From positions 61,828-125,827 of the forward strand of contig CATLGV010000009.1 in the NCBI GenBank assembly GCA_949948735.1: a DNA stretch of 64,000 nt, given 5' to 3'. This document shows, piece after piece, positions 38,121 to 47,476 of the stretch. Numbering within the stretch: position 1 is the stretch's first letter; each line of letters opens with the position of its first letter. The position numbers and the translations under genes are program-made. The DNA comes from an uncultured Lachnospiraceae bacterium (lineage in GTDB: Bacteria; Bacillota; Clostridia; Lachnospirales; Lachnospiraceae). The notes under the pieces were generated by a model. That model made no database searches, had not been told where the DNA came from, and saw only the letters and a program-made list of their open reading frames with translations.

Positions 38121-40079
38121 ATGTCGCAGGCAAGGATATGGATGAACAAACAATATAAGCTGTGTACGCTGCTTACAGGTATTTGCGCCGTTGGGGCGTT
38201 CTATATGACATGGTGCCTGGCAACAATATCCTATCGGGGCGTACTGTATGAGGCGCTGCACCTTGCGGGTACCCTGATTACGGCGCTCCTCTATGTCATA
38301 TGTGTGATGCTATTTGAAGCGTATTGGGGGGCGGCGCATCTTGAAAAACAATTGCGGGTTTTGAATACCGGTATTTTGGGGGTGTTTTTGTTGATTCTCC
38401 TGTCCGATATCAGGAGCGGGAGTCTGTGGCTGCTGTTGTCCGACATTACATGGCTTGCGGCGGCGGGGTACGGCTGGTATGTGTTGAAGTGCCGCCTTGG
38501 ACAGGGGCTCCGGGCGGTATGGACATGGCTTCGGCAGAATTATATGCTGATTGCTTTGCTGGCGCTTGCGGCAGTATTGGGCGCGGCGCCTACGATGCTG
38601 CAGTTTCGATGGGACGGCGCGCTCTATGAGCAGGCCTGCAGGGGGATGAATATTCATTCCATGAGCAGTATGGCGGCATACGCACATCTGGCGCAGGGCT
38701 ACGGGGTGCTCTTTTGTCTTGTAAATGCGCTTGTGCCGGATACGGATCTGGCAATGGCAGCGACAAATATGCTTCTGTATCTTGCAAGCGCTGCGGCCTT
38801 CTGGGGAATTATGCGCGTGCTTGTGCCGGGGAAAAAGAAATGGATGTATCTTGCGGTAACCGCTGTATATGTCTGTTCACCGTACCTGCTGGGCATGGTC
38901 AATTATTACAGCCTTGACTTTGCCACACTGTGCCTGTTTGTGTGCATGCTGTATTTTTGGGTGAAACGGGAGTGGGTGCTGCAGTTTGCGGCAGCGCTGC
39001 TTGCCTGCTTTACCAAAGAGCCGGCGATTATTTCCTATGGCGCCTTATGCGCGGGCATGGTGCTTTCGGATATTTTGCGGCAGGATAACAGGAAAGCGGC
39101 GGACAGGTTCGGTACGCTTTTTCGAAGGCTGTATTACTATCCGATGCTGCTCACGGGCATATTGTGGGTGGTTACCTATCTGTTCCTGGGCGGATGGAAT
39201 GCCGGGGATGGGGGAACCGCCGTTGACGCGGCTTATATGACAGACAAATTGAAGGTATTGTATATATTGAATTTCAGCTGGATTTTTACGGGAATTGTGA
39301 TAGGGGGATGCCTTTGTCTGCTGTCAAAAAAGACAGAAAGAAAGAAGACGGGCGGCTGGCTTCTTCCGCTGACAGTGAGCACCCTGGGCTTTACGCTGTT
39401 CAGTATGGTGTTTAAGACTGTCAATCACGCGCGGTATGCGGCGCAGGTGCCGGCAGTGCTTTACATTGTGGGCGGATACTTTCTGCTTACTGTGTTGAGC
39501 GGGAAAGCCGCGGCTATAACGGCAGGATTTTTCGCGTGTCTGATGCTGGCGTCTTCATATCTGACGATTGACCCCGTGAGCAGAGTATGCTTTCCGGTGC
39601 TTGACACGGGAAACGGACAGATGCTTACCACTGGGACGCCGGCGCCGGGAGACAGCATGATTTATAACAAGCAGATGCTGGGCATGGAATATGCGCTCAA
39701 CGAAGCGGTGGCGGATGCGATTCGTAATGACTGCATGATCATTATGCCGATGTACGGGGAGACGCCCAACCTTTTTGACGGGCTGATGCAGGAGATGGAA
39801 AAGCAGGCGTACGGCTATACCGCGGTTACGTATTGGTCAAAGGGGCGCGGCGGGAGAACGCTTTACGCAGGGGAGGATACGGTCCCCTTTACGATATATG
39901 AATGGAGCGATGCCGCAGATATTGCAGCGCTTCCGTTAGCGGAGAAGGACAGGCACTGCTATATTTATTCGCCGCTGGTGGGAGCGGACAGGGCGCAGCA
40001 GATACGGGCATATTATGACGATGTGGATTGCCTGGAGTATTCGTATGGGGGATGGACGGTTTTTGCTTTGATATTTTAA
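38121..40079 (+). CDS. Polytopic membrane protein, GT39-like/GT-C candidate
   Basis: A 652-residue protein with about thirteen helices; GGGGGAG is nine bases before ATG 38121. LQFRWDGALYEQACRG places an aspartate in an outer loop, and LLACFTKEPAIISYGALC is the helix motif often seen in GT39-related proteins, where the lysine and glutamate lie near the membrane surface. The last about 140 residues are outside and soluble. A transferase using a polyprenyl-phosphate sugar is likely, but the family is not certain. The reductase gene that follows starts about 45 bases after its stop. Confidence 0.65.
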   Translation: MSQARIWMNKQYKLCTLLTGICAVGAFYMTWCLATISYRGVLYEALHLAGTLITALLYVICVMLFEAYWGAAHLEKQLRVLNTGILGVFLLILLSDIRSGSLWLLLSDITWLAAAGYGWYVLKCRLGQGLRAVWTWLRQNYMLIALLALAAVLGAAPTMLQFRWDGALYEQACRGMNIHSMSSMAAYAHLAQGYGVLFCLVNALVPDTDLAMAATNMLLYLASAAAFWGIMRVLVPGKKKWMYLAVTAVYVCSPYLLGMVNYYSLDFATLCLFVCMLYFWVKREWVLQFAAALLACFTKEPAIISYGALCAGMVLSDILRQDNRKAADRFGTLFRRLYYYPMLLTGILWVVTYLFLGGWNAGDGGTAVDAAYMTDKLKVLYILNFSWIFTGIVIGGCLCLLSKKTERKKTGGWLLPLTVSTLGFTLFSMVFKTVNHARYAAQVPAVLYIVGGYFLLTVLSGKAAAITAGFFACLMLASSYLTIDPVSRVCFPVLDTGNGQMLTTGTPAPGDSMIYNKQMLGMEYALNEAVADAIRNDCMIIMPMYGETPNLFDGLMQEMEKQAYGYTAVTYWSKGRGGRTLYAGEDTVPFTIYEWSDAADIAALPLAEKDRHCYIYSPLVGADRAQQIRAYYDDVDCLEYSYGGWTVFALIF

Positions 40080-40126
40080 TACGGACATTGCGGGCTTTTG
40101 ACGAGGCTCTGAGGAGGCGGGATTTT

Positions 40127-41077
40127 TTGCAGACCAATAGAAGAATGATTATTACGGGCCCTACGGGGGCGGTTGGCATGGCGTTTATCAAGCGGTGCAC
40201 GCAGGAAGGAATATATGTCGTGGCGGTTTGTCATAAGGGCTCTGCCAGAACAGCGCAGATACCGGATAATCCGTATATCCGCGTTGTTGAAGCGGATTTG
40301 TCGGATTTAAAGGGCATTGGCAAAAAAGAGCTGGGCATCGAACCGGGGGAGACGGCAGATATATTCTATCATCTGGCCTGGGGAGGAACGACCGGAGCGG
40401 CGCGGAATGATATGACGTTGCAAATTCAAAATATTCAGTATACAATAGACGCAGTGGAGCTGGCGTCGCGGCTGGGCTGTGAGGCCTTTATCGGGGCAGG
40501 GTCGCAGGCGGAATACGGCAGGACGGAGGGCCCCCTTAGAGCGGATACGCCGGTATTCCCGGAGAACGGATACGGTATGGCAAAGCTTTGCGCAGGGCAG
40601 ATGAGCAGACAGCGCTGCGAGGCTTTGGGGATGCGGCATATCTGGGTGAGAATCCTCAGTGTGTACGGCCCCTGGGACGGATCAGGCTCCATGGTGATGT
40701 CGACAATACGGAAGCTGGCGGCCGGTGAGCGGGCAGGCTTTACGCCCGGAGAACAGCTGTGGGATTATCTCTACAGTGAGGATGCCGCGGACGCACTGCT
40801 TCGACTCGGAGAGAAGGGCCGTTCCGGCAAGACCTATATATTGGGGAGCGGTCAGGTAAGGCGGTTAAAGGACTTTATTCTGCAAATCCGGCAGGCGGTC
40901 GAGCGGCAGAATGGAACGACGGGGGAGCTTGGCTTTGGAGACGTCCCCTACAGCGAAAAACAGGTGATGTATTTAGGTGCGGATATTACGGAGCTTGTGC
41001 AGGATACTGGCTTTGAACCCGCAGTATCGTTTGAGACAGGCATTGAACGTACCGTCAGTCAGTTTCTGGCGCGGTAA
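40127..41077 (+). CDS. NAD-dependent sugar reductase/epimerase of the extended SDR family (copy 2)
   Basis: A 316-residue enzyme. GAGGAGG (40111-40117) is nine bases before an in-frame TTG at 40127. ATG 40145, six codons later, has no ribosome site, so a TTG start is preferred. ITGPTGAVGMAF is the nucleotide-binding motif, FIGAGSQAEYGR the active-site strand and Y-GMAK the catalytic pair. It aligns with the copy at 33799 along its length, including the LKD-x-I-x-QIR segment and the DTGF-x-P ending. Two copies could make two different dideoxy sugars or act in sequence. Confidence 0.8.
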   Translation: MQTNRRMIITGPTGAVGMAFIKRCTQEGIYVVAVCHKGSARTAQIPDNPYIRVVEADLSDLKGIGKKELGIEPGETADIFYHLAWGGTTGAARNDMTLQIQNIQYTIDAVELASRLGCEAFIGAGSQAEYGRTEGPLRADTPVFPENGYGMAKLCAGQMSRQRCEALGMRHIWVRILSVYGPWDGSGSMVMSTIRKLAAGERAGFTPGEQLWDYLYSEDAADALLRLGEKGRSGKTYILGSGQVRRLKDFILQIRQAVERQNGTTGELGFGDVPYSEKQVMYLGADITELVQDTGFEPAVSFETGIERTVSQFLAR

Positions 41078-41089
41078 ATGGGAGGAGAC

Positions 41090-42040
41090 ATGAAGAAAAT
41101 CAGTGTGATGATTCCCTGCTTTAATGAGGTAGAGAATGTGGAGCCCATCAGCGAGGCAGTGGTTAATATATTGGAGACAAGGCTGAGCAATTATGACTAT
41201 GAGCTGTTGTTTATCGATAACTGCTCTACGGATGGGACAAGGGACAAGCTTGAGAAAATCTGTGCACAGAATAAGAAAATCAAGGCAATCTTTAATGTGA
41301 CGAACTTCGGGCAGTTTAATTCTCCGTTTTACGGGATGTGCCAGACGACGGGGGATTGTACGATATCCATGTGCTGCGACTTTCAGGATCCGGTGGAGAT
41401 GCTGCCGCAGTTTGTGGAGGAATGGGAAAAGGGGCATAAGATTGTTTCCGCGATTAAGACAAGCAGCAGGGAGAACCCGATTCTGTATTTCCTGCGGACA
41501 GTTTACTACAAAATGATCAAGAGCATGTCGGCAACGCAGATGATAGAGCATTTTACGGGGTTTGGCCTGTATGACAGGACCTTTATCGATATTTTGAAGC
41601 AGCTGGATGATCCCATCCCGTTTCTGCGGGGGATTGTGGCCGAGTACGGGCATGGCTTTAACCGCAAAGAGATTGAATACGAACAGCCGCAGAGAAGGGC
41701 CGGAAAGACGCACAACAATTTTTACAGCCTGTATGACGCTGCGATGCTGAGCATTACCTCATATACCAAGGTCGGCCTGCGCCTTGCGACGCTTCTTGGC
41801 TTTATTTCTTCGGGAGTAAGCCTGCTGGTGGCGCTGATTTATCTGGTTATGAAGCTGATCAACTGGAACAGCTTTCAGGCCGGCAATGCGCCGATGATTC
41901 TGGGTATTTATGTCATTGGCTCCCTGCAGCTGTTTTTTATCGGATTGCTTGGGGAGTATATACTGAATATCAATACGCGTGTGATTAAACGTCCGCTTGT
42001 TGTGGAGGAGAAAAGGATTAATTTTGATGAAGAATGTTAA
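41090..42040 (+). CDS. GtrB/DPM-like GT2 with C-terminal membrane helices (subfamily 1, second copy)
   Basis: A 316-residue enzyme; ATG 41090 matches the start of its paralogue at 32828 (both begin MKK-I/T then V-IP), while ATG 41078 has no ribosome site. MCCDFQDPVEMLPQF has cysteine where the first DxD aspartate would be. NFGQFNSPFYGM replaces NFGKE. The tail GEYILNINTRVIKRPLVVEE is almost that of the paralogue. It overlaps the ABC flippase gene by 14 bases, so the two are co-translated, and may feed that exporter or a GT-C enzyme. Confidence 0.85.
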   Translation: MKKISVMIPCFNEVENVEPISEAVVNILETRLSNYDYELLFIDNCSTDGTRDKLEKICAQNKKIKAIFNVTNFGQFNSPFYGMCQTTGDCTISMCCDFQDPVEMLPQFVEEWEKGHKIVSAIKTSSRENPILYFLRTVYYKMIKSMSATQMIEHFTGFGLYDRTFIDILKQLDDPIPFLRGIVAEYGHGFNRKEIEYEQPQRRAGKTHNNFYSLYDAAMLSITSYTKVGLRLATLLGFISSGVSLLVALIYLVMKLINWNSFQAGNAPMILGIYVIGSLQLFFIGLLGEYILNINTRVIKRPLVVEEKRINFDEEC

Positions 42041-43832
42041 AACGTTTTTTTCCATGTTCGGGAAATTAGTGCGAATATTAGACGGCAAACAGAAACGGGA
42101 CGGTATCATTCTGCTTTTTCTGCTGCTGGTAGTCTCGCTGCTGGAGATGCTGGGAGTCGGCGTGATTGTTCCGTTCATCGTCAGCATGCTGGAGCCGGAA
42201 AAGATTATGAACAGTCAATATGTGGCTCCCGTTGCAGCATGGCTTCAAATAACGGATTACAGTCATCTTATGTATATCATATCCGGTGGGATTATTGTAA
42301 TATATGTGGTAAAGAACGCGTTTATTTTATATGTAAACTATTATCAAAGCCGATACAGGAACCGGCTGGAGAAGGATTTAAACGTGAAGATGCTGTCTTC
42401 CTACATGAAGCATCCATATACATTCTTTTTGCGGACAAACAGTGCGGATATTATCCGCGGTGTGAATAATGATATTGTGAACGTGGCAGCTGTTGTGGAC
42501 GGGTATTCCAGCATTCTTGCAGAAGGGCTGACGTGCATGGTTATCGGCGTGCTGCTGGTCTGCCTGAATCCGTTTATGGCGCTGTCATTGCTGGCAATTG
42601 CGGGAATAACAGCAGTTGTGATTATTATGGGCTTTAAGGGAATAACAGGGCGCTGCGGGGTACGGACCAGAGAGGCCTTTGCCGAGAAGTTTAAGCATAT
42701 GAACCAGGCAGTTCACGGGATTAAGGAGATATCGGTGGCGCAGCGGAGGGCTTATTTTGTACAGCAGTTTGAAGCCTCCGCACAGATGGCGGCAGACAGC
42801 AATACGACCTATCTTTGGATTAGCAAGGCACCCAGTCGTTTAATAGAAACGGTGTTTATCGGCAGTCTGTTGATAGTAGTGACCGTAAGCTATGGCATGG
42901 CAGGAAACAATCTGGAATTTGTTACGGCGTTAGGTGCAATCGGGATAGCGGCGGTACGGATTCTGCCTTCGGTATCTACCCTGACAAATGCAATGAACGG
43001 ACTGGTATATATGCGGCCTTCTCTTGAGGCGGCTTATGACAACCTGATGGAGGCCGACAGATACCAGCAGACGGTGGCGGACGCGGAAGCGGGGGCGTCT
43101 GAGAGAATAGATTTTGCTTCCCGAATACAGGTGAACCAAATATCATGGCGGTATGGGGACAGCCTGCCGCTCGTATTGGAGAATTTGGATTTGGAGGTCT
43201 GTAAGGGGGAGTCGGTAGCGCTGATTGGTGAATCGGGAGCGGGAAAGTCGACGCTGGCAGATATTTTGCTGGGATTACTGAGGCCGGAAAGCGGTTCTGT
43301 AACCGTAGACGGGGTTGACATTTTTTCGATGCAGACCGGCTGGTCTAAAATGATAGGATATGTGCCGCAGCTGGTGTTCCTGATTGATGACACAATCCGA
43401 AGAAATATTGCATTCGGTCTTCCGGAGGAAGAAATCGAGGATGAGAAGGTCTGGCATGCGCTGGAGCAGGCACAGATGCGGACGGTGGTTGAGAATATGG
43501 AGGAGGGCTTGGATGCGATTGTCGGGGAGCGCGGTATCAAGCTGTCGGGCGGACAGCGTCAGCGGATAGCAATAGCCAGGGCGCTTTACCATGATCCGGA
43601 TATCCTGATTCTGGATGAGGCGACTTCCGCATTGGATACGGATACGGAGAGCGCGGTGATGGAAGCGATTGACGCGCTGCAGGGGAAGAAAACGCTGATA
43701 ATTATTGCCCACAGATTATCGACAATACAGAATTGCGACAGGGTGTATGAGATAAGAGCCGGGAAGGCATATTTAAAGAAGGCAGCGGAGGTTTTTGAGG
43801 AGGAAAAGCATGTATTCCGTCATCATTGTTGA
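42027..43832 (+). CDS. ABC flippase 4 (PglK/MsbA-type)
   Basis: A 601-residue permease-ATPase fusion starting inside the end of the previous gene. AAAAGGA nine bases upstream supports ATG 42027. Walker A GESGAGKS is at 401-408, with signature LSGGQRQR and Walker B ILILDEAT. RILDGKQKRDGIILL resembles the YVLDR-QKI start of flippases 2 and 3. Its C-terminus (FEEEKHVFRHHC) overlaps the next GT2 gene by 23 bases. Likely exporter of a lipid-linked unit. Confidence 0.88.
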   Translation: MKNVKTFFSMFGKLVRILDGKQKRDGIILLFLLLVVSLLEMLGVGVIVPFIVSMLEPEKIMNSQYVAPVAAWLQITDYSHLMYIISGGIIVIYVVKNAFILYVNYYQSRYRNRLEKDLNVKMLSSYMKHPYTFFLRTNSADIIRGVNNDIVNVAAVVDGYSSILAEGLTCMVIGVLLVCLNPFMALSLLAIAGITAVVIIMGFKGITGRCGVRTREAFAEKFKHMNQAVHGIKEISVAQRRAYFVQQFEASAQMAADSNTTYLWISKAPSRLIETVFIGSLLIVVTVSYGMAGNNLEFVTALGAIGIAAVRILPSVSTLTNAMNGLVYMRPSLEAAYDNLMEADRYQQTVADAEAGASERIDFASRIQVNQISWRYGDSLPLVLENLDLEVCKGESVALIGESGAGKSTLADILLGLLRPESGSVTVDGVDIFSMQTGWSKMIGYVPQLVFLIDDTIRRNIAFGLPEEEIEDEKVWHALEQAQMRTVVENMEEGLDAIVGERGIKLSGGQRQRIAIARALYHDPDILILDEATSALDTDTESAVMEAIDALQGKKTLIIIAHRLSTIQNCDRVYEIRAGKAYLKKAAEVFEEEKHVFRHHC

Positions 43833-44766
43833 TTATAATTCCATAAAAATTACCATGGCGTACATTAAAACCTGTCTTGAGAAAATAGCCGAGAAAGCAC
43901 GCCTGCACTTTGTGGTGGTTGACAATATGCCTCATAGCAGGAGCAGGCATATTTTAGAGACAGAGATGCAATTAAGCCTCACAGAAAAAGCGTACAGAGG
44001 TATGACCGTGCTTTGCGCAGAATATGAGGGCGCCCAAGTCCGGGTGATTTTGACGCAAAAAAATCTGGGCTATGCAAAGGGCAATAATGTCGGAATAGCC
44101 TTTTCTGAAAAGGAATGGGCGGATTCGTATATTTTGATTAGCAACAACGATATTGAATTTTGCGGGAAAATTTCACTGGATGATTTGCGCAGGGTGTTGG
44201 AAGAAGATGACAGGATAGCGGCGGTAGGACCGCATATTGAGGATACGAAAGGAAATCTTCAGGGACCGTACCAGGCAGAAACCGCATGGAATTCGCTGGT
44301 TGCCAGACCTGTAAGGGTATTGGCGGAGCTGGTGTTTGGACGGAAGGAGCAGCAAAAAGGGGCGATACAGGTATCTTATCCGAGTGGCGAATACTACTGG
44401 ATAAGCGGCTGCTTTTTTTTAGGCGTCAGAGAAAAATTAAAGCAGGTGGGCAATTTTGATGAAAAGACATTTCTGTATGGAGAGGAAATGATACTGAGTG
44501 AGCGGCTCAAGACAAGGGGCTATGCAATGTACTATGTTGACGATATCAGGCTTGTGCACAGGGGATCGGAGACGATTGCACGCAGCTTTAAGGACTTTGA
44601 GGCGGAGGAGGCCTTATACAAATCACTTTATTATTATTACAAAAATTACAGAAATACGAGCATCTTTATATTGCTGCTGTCGAAGATGAGTTTTTCGGCA
44701 GTAAAGGCCCTTTTTGGTTTGGGAAAAAGAGTCAATCATATTTTTAAGATTAAAGATATGACATAA
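43810..44766 (+). CDS. Glycosyltransferase family 2 (rhamnosyltransferase/WbbL-like)
   Basis: A 318-residue enzyme; GAGGAGG six bases upstream supports ATG 43810 over a TTG at 43795. MYSVIIVDYNS, LTQKNLGYAKGNNVGI and LISNNDIEF are typical of the WbbL branch, where NNDI replaces DxD. SGCFFLGVREKLKQVGNFDE with FLYGEEMILSERL is the acceptor part. This branch often moves rhamnose or related deoxy sugars. The stop is 23 bases before the phase-variable acyltransferase gene. Confidence 0.87.
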   Translation: MYSVIIVDYNSIKITMAYIKTCLEKIAEKARLHFVVVDNMPHSRSRHILETEMQLSLTEKAYRGMTVLCAEYEGAQVRVILTQKNLGYAKGNNVGIAFSEKEWADSYILISNNDIEFCGKISLDDLRRVLEEDDRIAAVGPHIEDTKGNLQGPYQAETAWNSLVARPVRVLAELVFGRKEQQKGAIQVSYPSGEYYWISGCFFLGVREKLKQVGNFDEKTFLYGEEMILSERLKTRGYAMYYVDDIRLVHRGSETIARSFKDFEAEEALYKSLYYYYKNYRNTSIFILLLSKMSFSAVKALFGLGKRVNHIFKIKDMT

Positions 44767-44789
44767 ATTGAAGAGAGGGTAACATTCGG

Positions 44790-46164
44790 ATGACATTTAC
44801 GTCTGGTATTTTTTTAGTTGGACTTTTGCCATGGTTTATATGTGTTTTCTATTTGACGAGACATTGTGCAAAATCGAAAAGAATTTTGGTGTTTTTGGGA
44901 AACACGGCCTTCTATACGGGGGGGGGGGTTTACAGCATTTCTGTTTCTGGCTGCTTATTCGGGATTGATCTGGATGTTATCGGCCGTTCTGAGGTGGCTT
45001 CGCAGCAAAGGGATTTTTGTTCTGGTAATTCTGACAGCCGTTATTCCGTTGTTTGCTGTTAAGTATACCGGAATGCTTGTGGAAAGTATAAACAGGTGGT
45101 TTCATTACCAATTGGTGCCGCCGGGAATACTCCTTCCTATGGGAATATCTTTTTTTACATTTGAGGCCGTGTCTTTATTGGTTGATGTCTATACCAATAA
45201 GCTTGATGAAAAGATAAGTTTGGCGCAAGTATATTTATACCTGACCTTTTTTCCGACGGTAACGTCAGGACCGCTGATTAGATTTGGTGATTTTAAAAAG
45301 GGATTGACGAAAAGCTTTGACACGGCGGCTTGGGGAAGTGCTATTGAGAGAATCGTTACAGGTCTGAGCAAAAAGCTTTTGGTGGCTGACAAAGCGGCAA
45401 TTTTAGCGGATTATTATTTTGATGGTATCGCGGCAGGGAATACATATTCGATTGCCGGCTTATGGATTGGTTCATTTGCGTATACAATACAGTTGTATTT
45501 TGATTTTTCCGGATATTCGGATATGGCAATAGGCCTGGGCGAGGTCATGGGCTTTCATATAGATGAAAATTTTAATAAACCATACCAGGCGTCCAGTATA
45601 TCCGACTTTTGGAGAAGATGGCATATTTCACTCAGCCGATGGTTTCGCGACTATGTATATATCCCGCTGGGAGGAAATAAGTGCGCGGTGCCCCGGCATA
45701 TATTTAATCTACTGATTGTCTGGCTTCTTACAGGCATTTGGCATGGCGCGGATTGGACCTTTGTTTTGTGGGGCCTGGGCTATTTTGTGTTATTAGCCGT
45801 TGAAAAGTATGCTCCGTTTATAAGCAAAATAAAACCGTATTGGATTAGTCATGTGTATGTGCTTTTTTTTGTCAATTTGTTATGGGTGCCATTCAGGGCT
45901 GAAGGCCTGCGGGCTGCAGGTAAATATATTTGCGGAATGTTTGGTGGCGGAAAAGGGACGTTAGAGGATAAAGCAATTTCGTTTATACCCTTTTTGGGGG
46001 TGGCTGCATTGCTGTGCTTTTCGTGGGAGCGGTGGATTGCGCCGTTTCGTCAGAAGCGTTGGTTCAAAATGCTTAGAGGAACTGTGATTGCGGCGCTGGC
46101 ATTTTTGTCTGTCTGTGCGGCGGTCAATTCGTCATATACGCCATATATATACGGGAAGTTTTAG
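44790..46164 (+). CDS. MBOAT O-acyltransferase (AlgI/DltB-like), frameshifted at a G11 tract: putative phase-variable gene, off in this sequence
   Basis: The start at ATG 44790 gives the usual MBOAT N-terminus (MTFTSGIFLVGLLPWF, then NTAFYTGGG), but the frame shifts at eleven G (44918-44928) and stops at 45060-45062 after 90 residues. The other about 410 residues continue in the +1 frame with MGISFFTFEAVSLLVDVY, PLIRFGDF, YFDFSGYSDMAIGLG and LTGIWHGADWTFVLWG, the last holding the catalytic histidine. Loss of one G, or gain of two, joins both parts into a 457-residue protein of normal size. An AlgJ-like partner follows, so the pair should O-acetylate an exported glycan. A homopolymer sequencing error is the main alternative. 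Confidence 0.85.
44918..44928 (+). repeat. G11 homopolymer tract in the MBOAT gene
   Basis: Eleven consecutive G, preceded by TATAC, lie exactly at the point where the coding frame of the acyltransferase breaks. Ten or thirteen G would restore it. The length is typical of slippage-prone contingency tracts. Confidence 0.9.
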
Positions 46165-46171
46165 GAGAATT

Positions 46172-47383
46172 ATGAAAAAAATATCAGGTTTGGGGGATTT
46201 GTGGCATATTATTGTCATATCGGTAAGCGTGCTTGTGCTTTCGCTGCTTTGCTGGATAGAATTTGCAAAAAGCAGCTATGAGCTGCTTATTTTACGTTTG
46301 GGGAGTAAAGAAGCAGCCGTGGAAAAGAACATTGATATGACGGGCGATACAGGTTATACTATAGATGTGCAGACGAATACGCGGCAGTACCGGGAAGATA
46401 CTGCATTGTCCGGCCTTGGGGCATTGGATCGAATGATAAATACGTTTGATTCGATGTGGTGTGATGCCATATATCAGAAGTCGTTTTTCAGTAAAATTGA
46501 CACAAAGCTTACCTATCATGTTACAGGCGAATTTTTGTCAAATCAGGTGATAAAAGGGAACGGAAGCTGGCTGTTTTTTAAGGACGCGACGGTTATAGCG
46601 GATTATGAGGGCACAAATAGATATATGCAGGACGAGATGCTTTCCATATTACGGACTGTATCAGCGACGCAGGAGGAGCTTGAGAAAAGAGGAATCAGAT
46701 TTGCGGTATTGATAGCGCCCAATAAGGAAAACATTTATTCAGAGTTTATGCCGGCGGTATACGTACATGAAAAAGTTTCAAGTACGGATATACTGGTTGA
46801 TTACCTTAGCAGCAACGGGGTGAATATTGTATCACCCAAAAATGAACTGCTTGAAAAGCATCTGGAAACGCAATTATACTATTCTTATGATACGCATTGG
46901 AATCAGTTGGGAGCATATATTGGAGTCGGTTGTGTTTTAGATTTTTGGGATATGGCTATACCGGAGCTTTCGCAGCGAACAATTTTATCGAGACCTCTTA
47001 AAGAGGGGTATCATTATTGCGGAAATGATGATTTGGCACGAGTGGTCGGTCTGCTTAACGTCTTTGAGGACGAAGTTGAGTATGAGATTTCGGGAACCGC
47101 CAGTATGGATTGGGATACCTTTGAAAGAGAACAAACCGATGGAGAAGTGTCATATTTTAAAAACGAGTCAGCAAAGAAGCAGGCTTCTGTTTTGCTGGTG
47201 GGGGATTCGTACAGAACGTCAATGGTTCCGGCATTAAGGGAGGCGTTTTCGGATGTATATGTGGTTCATCGTTCCTACTATTCGGCGGAGCTATTGGATG
47301 CGATCAATCCGGATTATTTAATTGCCCAATATGTAGAAAGATATTCCCGGGACATGGGGACGATGGACTCTTTATTACGGTAG
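46172..47383 (+). CDS. AlgJ/AlgX-like SGNH O-acetyltransferase partner
   Basis: A 403-residue protein; TAGGAG just before ATG 46172 sets the start. One N-terminal helix (about residues 10-30) anchors it outside the membrane. GNGSWLFFKDATVIADY, FAVLIAPNKENIYSE, YSYDTHWNQLGAY (Asp-x-His) and LLVGDSYRTSM (GDS serine) are the catalytic segments of the AlgX/AlgJ family, which takes acetyl from an AlgI-like channel and puts it on a polysaccharide. It is seven bases after the MBOAT gene. In the present frameshifted state its partner is absent, so acetylation should be off. Confidence 0.83.
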   Translation: MKKISGLGDLWHIIVISVSVLVLSLLCWIEFAKSSYELLILRLGSKEAAVEKNIDMTGDTGYTIDVQTNTRQYREDTALSGLGALDRMINTFDSMWCDAIYQKSFFSKIDTKLTYHVTGEFLSNQVIKGNGSWLFFKDATVIADYEGTNRYMQDEMLSILRTVSATQEELEKRGIRFAVLIAPNKENIYSEFMPAVYVHEKVSSTDILVDYLSSNGVNIVSPKNELLEKHLETQLYYSYDTHWNQLGAYIGVGCVLDFWDMAIPELSQRTILSRPLKEGYHYCGNDDLARVVGLLNVFEDEVEYEISGTASMDWDTFEREQTDGEVSYFKNESAKKQASVLLVGDSYRTSMVPALREAFSDVYVVHRSYYSAELLDAINPDYLIAQYVERYSRDMGTMDSLLR

Positions 47384-47476
47384 TGGGGATAATTCCGGTT
47401 TAGGATGAGGAATCAGGAAAATGCGAAAGTGCGGATTAGCTTGAATACCGGAGGGGGATTTTAAGGGGGAAAGCGT

